In this document: piece by piece, positions 6,692-12,977 of the stretch
How the letters are laid out: each line of letters opens with the position of its first letter
How positions within the stretch are numbered: position 1 is the stretch's first letter
Origin: Candidatus Hermodarchaeota archaeon
GTDB lineage: Archaea; Asgardarchaeota; Hermodarchaeia; Hermodarchaeales; Hermodarchaeaceae
Assembly: GCA_016840185.1 (NCBI GenBank)
Contig: JAEOSV010000139.1
Coordinates: 1-12,977 of the forward strand
Reading direction: 5' to 3'
DNA: 12,977 nt
Translations under genes and position numbers: made by a program
The notes under the pieces: model-generated
What the model saw: the letters and a program-made list of their open reading frames with translations, nothing else
Databases searched by the model: none
What the model was told of the DNA's origin: nothing

Positions 6692-8290
6692 TCGACGAGC
6701 ATAAAGCCCGATTCCTAACGCAGCAGCTATACCGATTACACGTGCAATGGCAGGAAATCCTGGAATCATCGGTGGAGGTGCACCGGGGCCTGATGGAATG
6801 AGGCTGCGAACATAATCATATTGATCATTAGCAGCTGTAGTCCAAGATCCTTGCATACTACTTCGGAATGAGGAGCTAGAACCCATTTGTGCGTTGATGG
6901 AGACAGCATATGACTCGTTAAACGTGTTGGCTCCGCCATTCCAACTGACCGGAGCAGCCATCATAGCCGAAAAGTCATTTGCTTCAGCTTCGGTAATCCA
7001 TCCTGCATCTAAAGCGTCAAGAATGGCTTCCCAGCAATCAATAAGCTTGTCATGAGCATCGGTTAGCACTGATTCAAAGTAGAACATCATAGAGTATTCA
7101 TAGGAAAGAGCGAGTGGATCGTCAAATTGGATACTTAAGTTATCTAGAGTCGTGTTGTAGAATAAGTAGAGATCTTCGCGTGATCCAATTGAAGGATTGA
7201 TGGGACTGATTCTGTCTAGGAGAAAGGCATCTTCTAGTATTGGCATTCGGTTAATGTCTTCGTGGAGCCAGATTTGTTGTCCCTCGGGACTAAGAATCCA
7301 ATCGATGAAAGCTTCGGAGGCGTTTGCCGGATTGAGCCCTGTATTACAGAGCGCAATGGGGTCTCCATTGATGATTGATCCATTTTGGGGAATCACATAT
7401 TCTGTACCCGGATTACGTAAGGCGGTCGTATAACCATAGAAGTCGATAGACATAGAGACTCCGACTTCACCAACTTCTACAGCGTTTTGGGTTTCAACTG
7501 ATCCGCTGTAAATTCGACCATTGGCAGCCATGCGACTCATGGTTTCCCAGCCGCCGTCCCAACCGAATCGCTGAAGAATAATTTGATAGATCTTAGTGTT
7601 ACTCGTAGTCCCTGGTGAGTTGCCCATGGCAACGGTTGGTGTTGGGAGAAGTCCGCCATATTCAAAGCTGGTCAGGTTTTCCCAATGGGTTGGATAGGGA
7701 AGCCCCTTATCATCGAGCCAAGGTTTGTTGATGGTAAATCCAAATGAGCTAATTGCTGCAGCGGCCCAAACGGCATCCAGATTACTATCAAACCGTTTCA
7801 TGGGAGAACCAGCCATATCATCAGGGATACGTGTTAGAATTGATTCCATGTATGTGCTGTTCATGGGTTTGAGATACCCGAGCATATCAATCGTATCGAA
7901 AAGGGAGGGTCCACCGCCCCAAGCTATATCTGGATTGTATGTGGGAATTACCGTTGGCCAGTACTCAGAACCCGGTTGAGTCCATTGGATGTCGACGATG
8001 TTATTGTCAGCAGCATGCTGTGTTAATAGAAATGCTGTTTCCATGTGGAGCTGAAGGGTTGTGCTATGGCGAGTAATTACTTTCAACGTGACAGGTTGCA
8101 TCTTGCTATTTGGAGTTGGACGAAGCTCCACTCCAAAGGCTTCTGGTGGAGAACTCTCATCTACTGTAATTGTACCAGGGGAAGAAGTGGCTGAAACCGA
8201 ATTCGTTCCAAACACTATGGTCCCGCTGAAGACGAGTGCCCCCAACAAGAAAAGTGTAAACAACTGCGTTTTGCGAATTGGTGGTACCAT
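6680..8290 (-). CDS. ABC importer substrate-binding protein with IPGFP C-terminal surface anchor
   Basis: This is the 536-residue extracellular binding protein of the importer. It has a signal peptide (about 1-34; core LFTLFLLGALVFSGTIVF) and no lipobox cysteine. It then follows the periplasmic-binding-protein pattern: LKVITRHS near 69-76, DIAWGGG near 111-117, THWENL near 181-186, GEVGVSMSIDFYG near 254-266 and EAFIDWILSPEGQQIW near 316-331. These resemble Fe(III)/thiamine/polyamine binding proteins, which are usually 330-380 residues. About 150 extra residues follow the core. The C-terminus has GPGAPPP, then IPGFP at 509-513, a hydrophobic helix (about 514-531) and RRRRE. This is an archaeosortase-like sorting signal or a simple membrane tether, and it is also present in the protein at 10891-12261. 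The ATG at 8290 has GTGTGGA 8 bases upstream. The promoter carries a palindromic operator, so supply of the substrate probably controls it. The substrate is not determined. Confidence 0.9.
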   Translation of the reverse strand: MVPPIRKTQLFTLFLLGALVFSGTIVFGTNSVSATSSPGTITVDESSPPEAFGVELRPTPNSKMQPVTLKVITRHSTTLQLHMETAFLLTQHAADNNIVDIQWTQPGSEYWPTVIPTYNPDIAWGGGPSLFDTIDMLGYLKPMNSTYMESILTRIPDDMAGSPMKRFDSNLDAVWAAAAISSFGFTINKPWLDDKGLPYPTHWENLTSFEYGGLLPTPTVAMGNSPGTTSNTKIYQIILQRFGWDGGWETMSRMAANGRIYSGSVETQNAVEVGEVGVSMSIDFYGYTTALRNPGTEYVIPQNGSIINGDPIALCNTGLNPANASEAFIDWILSPEGQQIWLHEDINRMPILEDAFLLDRISPINPSIGSREDLYLFYNTTLDNLSIQFDDPLALSYEYSMMFYFESVLTDAHDKLIDCWEAILDALDAGWITEAEANDFSAMMAAPVSWNGGANTFNESYAVSINAQMGSSSSFRSSMQGSWTTAANDQYDYVRSLIPSGPGAPPPMIPGFPAIARVIGIAAALGIGLYARRRRE

Positions 8291-8315
8291 AAATTTTCCA
8301 CACTCGTAGAGTATT

Positions 8316-8346
8316 CGACGTCACTCTCTTATATACCATGACGTCG
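8316..8346 (-). promoter_or_regulatory. Importer promoter: TATA box inside a perfect inverted repeat (likely operator)
   Basis: The minus-strand sequence GTATATAAG (8328-8336) is a strong TATA box. It implies a start near 8307 and a leader of about 17 bases. It lies between two perfect 8-base arms, CGACGTCA (8316-8323 on plus) and TGACGTCG (8339-8346), separated by 15 bases. Each arm contains the self-palindrome GACGTC, and the two palindrome centres are 23 bases apart, about two helical turns. A dimeric repressor bound there would block TBP and polymerase. I found no other GACGTC in the window by eye. The repressor is unknown; a metal- or nutrient-sensing one would fit the transporter. Confidence 0.6.
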
Positions 8347-8447
8347 GAACCTGATTTGTCCTGAAAATTGCCTGCTTTTAACCTTTCCTAATCTGCACAT
8401 CACAAATGAGTGTACTACGCTTTAGAACACCTTAGAAGCCCATTTAG

Positions 8448-10637
8448 CTATTCGATTTTGGGACTTCGGAACCGGACAAAGTAGATTACTACACCAATGA
8501 TGACTACGATGCCAACACCACCAGCAATCATTCCGATTAATGTCCAATTTATTGGAGGCAGAGGGGGAGGTGGTGGAGGAGTTATCGGAGGGGTAGGTAT
8601 TGCTACTGTGATGTTTTGAGTATTACTCCAAATGCTTGCGGCGTTATCATTGTCAACCGATTGGACTCGGAAGTGGTAGGTGTTATTCGTTAGATCATAA
8701 ATTGTCGTAGTTGTTCCTGTCACATTTTCCGTATAGGCGATATTCGTGAAATCGCTTGTATCACTGACCTGAACCAAGTAATGATCTATAGTTCCGTCAT
8801 CATCAATACTAGAGGTCCAACCCAGCGAAACATTTCCTGTGATACTAGATTCTCCAGGATTCGCCAAGATTGGAGGGGTAGGTTGGTCTGTCACGATAAA
8901 ACTGTGAGAAGAGGACTGTACAGTTTTGCCTGAATAATCCGTTGCGATTACCGTGAAATCAAGGGCTGTACGAGTAGAAAAGAATTGATAGTACCGGAAC
9001 AGATCATTACCCAGCCTACCCATTCGTACATGAGAGAAGGGTGCGGAATCAATAGAAAGATTCACTTCGGCTCGTTCAACTCCGCTCACAGGGTTTGTCA
9101 CTTCAGCAATTATCTGCGATATCGTCCAGGTTAATCCCGGTTCCGGATAACTGATACTAATTATGCTAGGCGCTTGAGCATTGCTCGGATAAACTCGAAC
9201 GGTGGCAACTCCATCTACAGGAACATCAACAATAGAACGGATGAACCAAGAAGAGGAACCATTCACCGTAGACACAACAGTTGCACCATCAACGCGATAT
9301 ACATTCGGTCCGCTTAAAGGTTCAACAAGGAAATCTACTATTTGATTCGTAAGAGGTGTGGTGAGATTATTGATGATAGACATGTAGCCTCCCATGTCTT
9401 GATCATAAAAGTTCGTGAGCTGGCGATCAACTTTCACTTCATCCCATGGTTGAGAGAAGTTCCAATTCGTCCAGCTCCAAGATGTTAAGTTGTTATTGGT
9501 GAATACTAGTCTTCTAAGACCATTGCGGTGATGACCAGGATCAGATGGGTTTGTCCAGACGGAGCCACCATTTGATGTGGTCAAAATGAAATAAGTATCA
9601 TTAATCAAATCAACTCGGTCGTTATGTAAGTGTCCACTCAGATAGACAGACAGATTTTGTTCTCGTGCAATGCGTTGGAGCTCTATCGCTTCATCATATT
9701 GCATAAAGTAAGCGTCTACATCTGGATATAACATCGGTGCATGTCCGGTTAGAATCTTAGTTTTCGCACTACTTGCAGCGAGATCACGTTCTATCCAGCC
9801 AAGTTGCGTAAAGTTAAACCGATACCTTTCTCCTGTTTTTTGGTAAGTATTGGCCATGATAAGTAGGATGTCAGAACCCATGTTTACTGTGTAATAATCT
9901 GTTCCAAAGACAGATTTGTACGTCTGAAAGGTAGGACCAGAATCATCCCGATCATGATTGCCAGGACCAATCAGATATGGAACCCGGCTTCCGCGCATAA
10001 TATTTCGTAGGTTATTAAATGACCCGATTGAGCCATCATCCGATAAATCCCCTGATAGGATTATCAAATCTGCGTCAGCTAAAGCCGCCTGATATTGTGT
10101 GGCTCGAAGCCTATTGACAAAGGCCCCAGCGGAGGCAAAAAAGTGGGTATCAGTAGCATGAATGATAGTAAAGTTTTCAGGATACGAATGCCGAACTTGA
10201 ATGGCATTCCATTCTTCAAGATTTAGTTGTGTAAGGCCATCGGATACACTTACTTGAAGATCATAGAGTTCCCAGCCTGCATTGTTTGGGATACTGACAT
10301 TGATAGACCAAATATTTGTCGTTCCGTTATAACTTGGTGTATCATATGTAAGCGAATAGGATTGGTATTCACGATAGATGGTGAAATCCCAAGATGAGAT
10401 GTTACTGGGACCCCGAATCTGAACCTCAACCTGTGAGCCGTTTAAAATAATCGCAGCATGCCCTATGTTCGGGTATACGAGTTTGGCTGAAAGACCCATA
10501 GGGGCAGAAAGATTTTGTGGCAAATTATCATCAATATTTGAAGTTGGCATGAAGAAAACAGGGCTAGTTATCAGCCCAAGAATCCAAGACGTAATTAACA
10601 CAACAACGATTGATTTAGTGGCTCTGGAATGACCCAA
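8448..10637 (-). CDS. Exported, membrane-anchored calcineurin-like metallophosphoesterase with FN3 domain
   Basis: This 729-residue protein has a signal segment (SIVVVLITSWILGLITS, 9-25), a beta-rich domain (about 50-150), and a metallophosphoesterase domain (about 155-380) with every metal-binding motif: D163-T-H165, GDLSDD at 196-201, GNHD at 226-229, TGHAP at 297-301 and GHLH at 335-338. Further beta regions follow, then an FN3 domain (about 586-680), a Pro-rich linker (PPPPPPLPP), a membrane helix (about 700-721) and a short basic tail. It should hydrolyse phosphomonoesters or diesters outside the cell using two metal ions; the substrate is unknown. The start is TTG at 10637, forced by an in-frame TGA two codons upstream and supported by GGTGA 7 bases before it. 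Many N-x-S/T sites suggest glycosylation. Its FN3 domain resembles that of the divergent gene at 10891. Unlike that protein it ends in an ordinary helix without IPGFP. Confidence 0.9.
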   Translation of the reverse strand: MGHSRATKSIVVVLITSWILGLITSPVFFMPTSNIDDNLPQNLSAPMGLSAKLVYPNIGHAAIILNGSQVEVQIRGPSNISSWDFTIYREYQSYSLTYDTPSYNGTTNIWSINVSIPNNAGWELYDLQVSVSDGLTQLNLEEWNAIQVRHSYPENFTIIHATDTHFFASAGAFVNRLRATQYQAALADADLIILSGDLSDDGSIGSFNNLRNIMRGSRVPYLIGPGNHDRDDSGPTFQTYKSVFGTDYYTVNMGSDILLIMANTYQKTGERYRFNFTQLGWIERDLAASSAKTKILTGHAPMLYPDVDAYFMQYDEAIELQRIAREQNLSVYLSGHLHNDRVDLINDTYFILTTSNGGSVWTNPSDPGHHRNGLRRLVFTNNNLTSWSWTNWNFSQPWDEVKVDRQLTNFYDQDMGGYMSIINNLTTPLTNQIVDFLVEPLSGPNVYRVDGATVVSTVNGSSSWFIRSIVDVPVDGVATVRVYPSNAQAPSIISISYPEPGLTWTISQIIAEVTNPVSGVERAEVNLSIDSAPFSHVRMGRLGNDLFRYYQFFSTRTALDFTVIATDYSGKTVQSSSHSFIVTDQPTPPILANPGESSITGNVSLGWTSSIDDDGTIDHYLVQVSDTSDFTNIAYTENVTGTTTTIYDLTNNTYHFRVQSVDNDNAASIWSNTQNITVAIPTPPITPPPPPPLPPINWTLIGMIAGGVGIVVIIGVVIYFVRFRSPKIE

Positions 10638-10890
10638 TTTGGTTCACCAAATGAATTCCCTATACTTCATGGTTAAGTATATTACTGTTAGACGAGTGAA
10701 AAATGAATGTGAATGTACACATTAGGTGATTTGAATAAGCTTTTGTCTGAAAATTCTAATGATACTTCAATTCATTTCTCTTTGATTTTTACAATGTCAA
10801 TGAGGTAGAAGATAGTAAGCCTTTAAAGGGGAGTGGTCTAACTTTGATTACTTCCTTTGAAGGTTTTAACCTTAGGAGTGAAACGGAAAA
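10638..10890. promoter_or_regulatory. Divergent promoter region between phosphoesterase and surface-protein genes
   Basis: For the minus gene, AATATACTTAA (10673-10683) is a good TATA box, implying a start near 10652 and a leader of about 15 bases that ends in the GGTGA SD. For the plus gene, the palindromic CCTTTAAAGG (10820-10829) is the best TATA-like candidate, giving a leader of about 40 bases with GGAGTGA (10875-10881) 9 bases before the TTG start. AAGGTTTTAACCTT (10860-10873), a second small inverted repeat, lies just before that SD. The middle of the region is A+T-rich and shows no gene or RNA that I recognise. Confidence 0.45.
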
Positions 10891-12261
10891 TTGAAAAATA
10901 AACTAATGAGTGCACTCATTGTGTCAGTCCTTGTCCTCGGTATGGTTGCGGTCTTTTCACCGCATGCACCCGCAGCCGCAGCTGATCCTTCGGGTAAAGT
11001 TGTGGTCTTCGTTACTGGATACGGGATTGGTTCAAATAGTCTGACCGAAATACAAACTTGGCTAACCGGTCTAGGTGCCACCGTCCGCGTTGTTACAGAC
11101 GTTAACGACTCAGCCCTTGCTGGGGCGGATGCGGTTATCTTCGGTGGTCCCTATGGATCCGTTGGTGAAGAAGGTTTCAATGCTACCAATGCGCCTGTCG
11201 TCTTTGACGCCATTTGGGATTGGTGGAACGGTACAGCTGGTGGTCAAGGTGGAGGCAAATTCCTCTGGATGGGTAGTGACTCCGACTATGGAGGGGGCGA
11301 TTGGATTTCTGCTAACACTAGCAAAATCCTTGAAACCGTGGGAAGCGCTTTGCGCCATGAACCCACCTCCGTTGAAGATCCTGTCTCCAATTGTGGAGGC
11401 GGTGCCTATCGTGTTGTCGCTAATGTTACTGAGAGCGTAGATCCTGATGGAGTACAAATCACCACTGGTGTGACCCATGGTGCGTTGTTCCATGGTCCTA
11501 CTCTCATTTATGGTTTCAATGGAACCCATAACGTTGCTTTGCACAACAATAGTATCGCTAATGTCTTCAATATCATGTATACCACTGGTACTGGAGTAAT
11601 TGTAGACCAGAACCCAACTGTTCCTCCGTACACTGTCTCAGACTCTCAGACTGGCAACTTTGTCATGATGGCTGGTGAGAAAGATATCGGCTACTTCAGT
11701 AACAACCGTATCATTGCCACTGGAGCATCACCATATGGTGACTATGAACCCATGTGGACTGACTCCTATCTAGGCACTGAGATGAACGGCTCTGTTGTAG
11801 TTAAACAAGCGATTCTCTGGGGTCTAGAAGCAGTTTCAGTTACAGTTCCAGGTCCACCATCAACACCAACACTCGTTGGCCCCAGCGCAGTTGAAGATGG
11901 AATGATCCAAGTCAACTGGACTGCAGCAACCGACGATACCAGTATTCTTCGTTACCAAGTCGCCATCAGCAACAGCTCCACCTTTACAACAGACATAGAT
12001 CTTGTGAACGTCAGCAGTTCAACCCTTACCCATACCTTTGACGTTTCAGGGATCAGTGAAGGTACCTACTACACACGTGTACGCGCGATAGACTCTGAAG
12101 AGAATGCAGGTGATTGGAGTAACACCGTCACAACGACGTATACTATTCCAACAATCCCACCACCACCGCCGGCTATTCCTGGCTTCCCATTTGAAGCAAT
12201 CATCTTGGGATTAGCAGCAATCATCGTTCCGGTGGTCGTCATTCGCCGTCGCCGTAAGTAG
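10891..12261 (+). CDS. Cell-surface protein: GATase-like domain, FN3 domain, IPGFP C-terminal sorting signal
   Basis: This 456-residue exported protein starts at TTG with GGAGTGA upstream. Its signal peptide (about 1-31) ends in HAPAAAA. Residues 36-315 begin with an alternating strand/helix pattern (VVVFVTGYG, then AVIFGG at 81-86, then KFLWMGSDSD at 123-132), which resembles glutamine-amidotransferase-like folds such as ThuA or DUF4350. The expected nucleophile cysteine is not seen: the elbow reads MGSDSD, so it is probably a binding rather than a catalytic domain. An FN3 domain covers about 322-418. The end has PPPPP, IPGFP at 429-433, a hydrophobic helix (434-450) and RRRRK, matching the importer's binding protein. 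Around ten N-x-S/T sites suggest glycosylation. All arginines I checked use CGT or CGC, never AGA or AGG, and many codons end in C, which suggests high expression. The specific function is unknown. Confidence 0.85.
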   Translation: MKNKLMSALIVSVLVLGMVAVFSPHAPAAAADPSGKVVVFVTGYGIGSNSLTEIQTWLTGLGATVRVVTDVNDSALAGADAVIFGGPYGSVGEEGFNATNAPVVFDAIWDWWNGTAGGQGGGKFLWMGSDSDYGGGDWISANTSKILETVGSALRHEPTSVEDPVSNCGGGAYRVVANVTESVDPDGVQITTGVTHGALFHGPTLIYGFNGTHNVALHNNSIANVFNIMYTTGTGVIVDQNPTVPPYTVSDSQTGNFVMMAGEKDIGYFSNNRIIATGASPYGDYEPMWTDSYLGTEMNGSVVVKQAILWGLEAVSVTVPGPPSTPTLVGPSAVEDGMIQVNWTAATDDTSILRYQVAISNSSTFTTDIDLVNVSSSTLTHTFDVSGISEGTYYTRVRAIDSEENAGDWSNTVTTTYTIPTIPPPPPAIPGFPFEAIILGLAAIIVPVVVIRRRRK

Positions 12262-12299
12262 TCAATAGACTACCTACACCTGGTTTGCACTATAAGGGC

Positions 12300-12349
12300 A
12301 AAAAAAATGGAGAATGCCCCTGGGCACTTCTCCTATCCTTTTCTTTTTT
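12300..12349. terminator. Bidirectional terminator between convergent genes
   Basis: GGAGAATGC (12309-12317) pairs with GCACTTCTCC (12324-12333), with one bulged C and a small loop; CCC and GGG could extend the stem. On the plus strand it is followed by a T-rich run (12334-12349). On the minus strand it is followed by eight T (12300-12307). The hairpin lies 47 bases after the plus-strand stop and about 15 bases after the minus-strand stop, so it can serve both genes. Confidence 0.6.
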
Positions 12350-12977
12350 ATTCTGTTTTTGTTTCCGTCTTGGTGAATTTTCGCCATTGGTGCCAGAGGA
12401 AGAATCCTGCCACGACGAAGCCAATAAATCCGAGACTAAAGATGTCAAGGAGATAAAGGCCCAGATAGAAAATGAGCCACTGAACAATGGGTAACAGTCC
12501 TAATACTGACATAGCAATTGTCAGCCAGATGAAGCCAGAAGCTAGCAAAGAGAGATGTAGGAAAAAGAGGGTTGTCTCCCCCCGGACTTCAGGTAACCGA
12601 TAAGTCTGTAAATAGGCGAAGGCGGCGATAAAGGAGAAAATCGCAAGTGGAACAGAGCACCACATTAGGAAGAAGCCCAGTGTACTATAAAGTACCAATC
12701 CCCAAGCGGGGTCAATGAATACCATGATGTTACTCATGAGCCATTGAAGATCAGCAAGTGTTACCAGAAGCATACTGGGTATCCAAACGAGTTGAGCATA
12801 CCAGAAGGTTGGAATTTCATATCGTCGTTCATAAGCACGGAGAACCATAGTAATGAGAACGATGGTTTTCCAACCAATGAGAAGACTAAGTGCGTTAATC
12901 ACCGCTGCAGCCGCAACTGGGAGGGGATAGAACCCGTTAATAACCCACTTCATTCCGAGGAGAGAATAGACGATCAA
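12348..12977 (-). CDS. Multi-pass membrane protein, partial at the right edge
   Basis: This is an integral membrane protein I do not recognise. The frame is open to the last base of the window (the last codon, 12975-12977, is TTG), so the true start may lie outside. The visible 209 residues hold about six hydrophobic segments, near 15-35, 58-76, 90-115, 127-150, 151-168 and 172-195, and a hydrophilic tail (WRKFTKTETKTE). There is no signal peptide, cofactor motif or catalytic signature. The loops are short, with aromatic residues at the membrane boundaries. It is convergent with the surface-protein gene and shares the terminator between them. It could be a sensor-like or transporter-like membrane domain, but nothing in the sequence settles this. 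Confidence 0.65.
   Translation of the reverse strand: MIVYSLLGMKWVINGFYPLPVAAAAVINALSLLIGWKTIVLITMVLRAYERRYEIPTFWYAQLVWIPSMLLVTLADLQWLMSNIMVFIDPAWGLVLYSTLGFFLMWCSVPLAIFSFIAAFAYLQTYRLPEVRGETTLFFLHLSLLASGFIWLTIAMSVLGLLPIVQWLIFYLGLYLLDIFSLGFIGFVVAGFFLWHQWRKFTKTETKTE

Noticed and set aside
3328..8290. Assigning the importer specifically to spermidine, maltose or Fe(III)
   Set aside because: The ATPase type is shared by all of these. The fused permease favours an Fe(III)/thiamine-type system, but no ligand residues decide it, so no gene symbol is given.
10860..10873. AAGGTTTTAACCTT and nearby CCTTTAAAGG as a regulator-binding pair
   Set aside because: Both are short, A+T-rich and easily explained by chance or by TATA/leader sequence; the two do not share a motif.
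11110..11544. Minus-strand ORF of 144 residues inside the surface-protein gene
   Set aside because: It is a shadow of the strongly biased codons of the plus-strand gene, with no SD and no recognisable domain.
1..12977. CRISPR array, insertion sequence, tRNA-associated integration site or defence island
   Set aside because: No regularly spaced repeats, transposase-like proteins, terminal inverted repeats or tRNA sequences were seen on either strand.

Overview
The window looks like chromosomal DNA of an archaeon, most likely an Asgard archaeon of the Thorarchaeota/Heimdallarchaeota type. The grounds are: TATA-box promoters with short leaders; Shine-Dalgarno (SD) motifs of the GGAGG/GGTGA type with frequent TTG/GTG (and apparently one CTG) starts; exported proteins ending in Pro-rich linker, IPGFP, a hydrophobic helix and RRRR; a small gene of a conserved archaeal family beginning MGRTVP; and a fragment resembling the longin/roadblock-like proteins abundant in Asgard genomes. 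The lineage is inferred from these patterns and was not checked by a database search. Nearly everything encoded acts at or outside the membrane.

Layout, left to right. Positions 33-275 (minus) hold a short, apparently truncated longin-like ORF. Positions 403-2812 (minus) hold two tandem, overlapping or abutting paralogous serine hydrolases of the class C beta-lactamase/penicillin-binding fold, each exported and held by a C-terminal membrane helix. The first gene of the pair seems to start at a CTG codon with a strong SD, which restores a signal peptide that an ATG-based call would miss. Positions 2897-3214 (minus) hold a GC-rich small protein of unknown function. Positions 3328-8290 (minus) hold an ABC importer in the order binding protein, fused double-domain permease, ATPase. 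It resembles Fe(III)/thiamine/polyamine-type uptake systems. Its promoter at about 8316-8346 carries a perfect 8-bp inverted repeat flanking the TATA box, and a hairpin plus T-run lies between the binding-protein gene and the permease gene.

Positions 8448-10637 (minus) encode an exported, membrane-anchored metallophosphoesterase with an FN3 domain. Divergently, 10891-12261 (plus) encodes a surface protein with a GATase-like N-terminal fold, an FN3 domain and the same IPGFP C-terminal signal as the importer's binding protein. Its arginine codons suggest strong expression. A two-sided hairpin with T-runs on both flanks separates it from a convergent multi-pass membrane protein that runs off the right edge.

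Together the genes describe a cell-surface/nutrient-uptake neighbourhood: a regulated importer, surface-anchored hydrolases and cell-envelope proteins sharing domains and anchors. I see no tRNA, rRNA, CRISPR array, insertion sequence or prophage gene. Nothing proves a new multi-gene system. The strongest unexplained signals are the palindromic operator, the CTG start, the shared C-terminal sorting signal and the truncated longin-like ORF.
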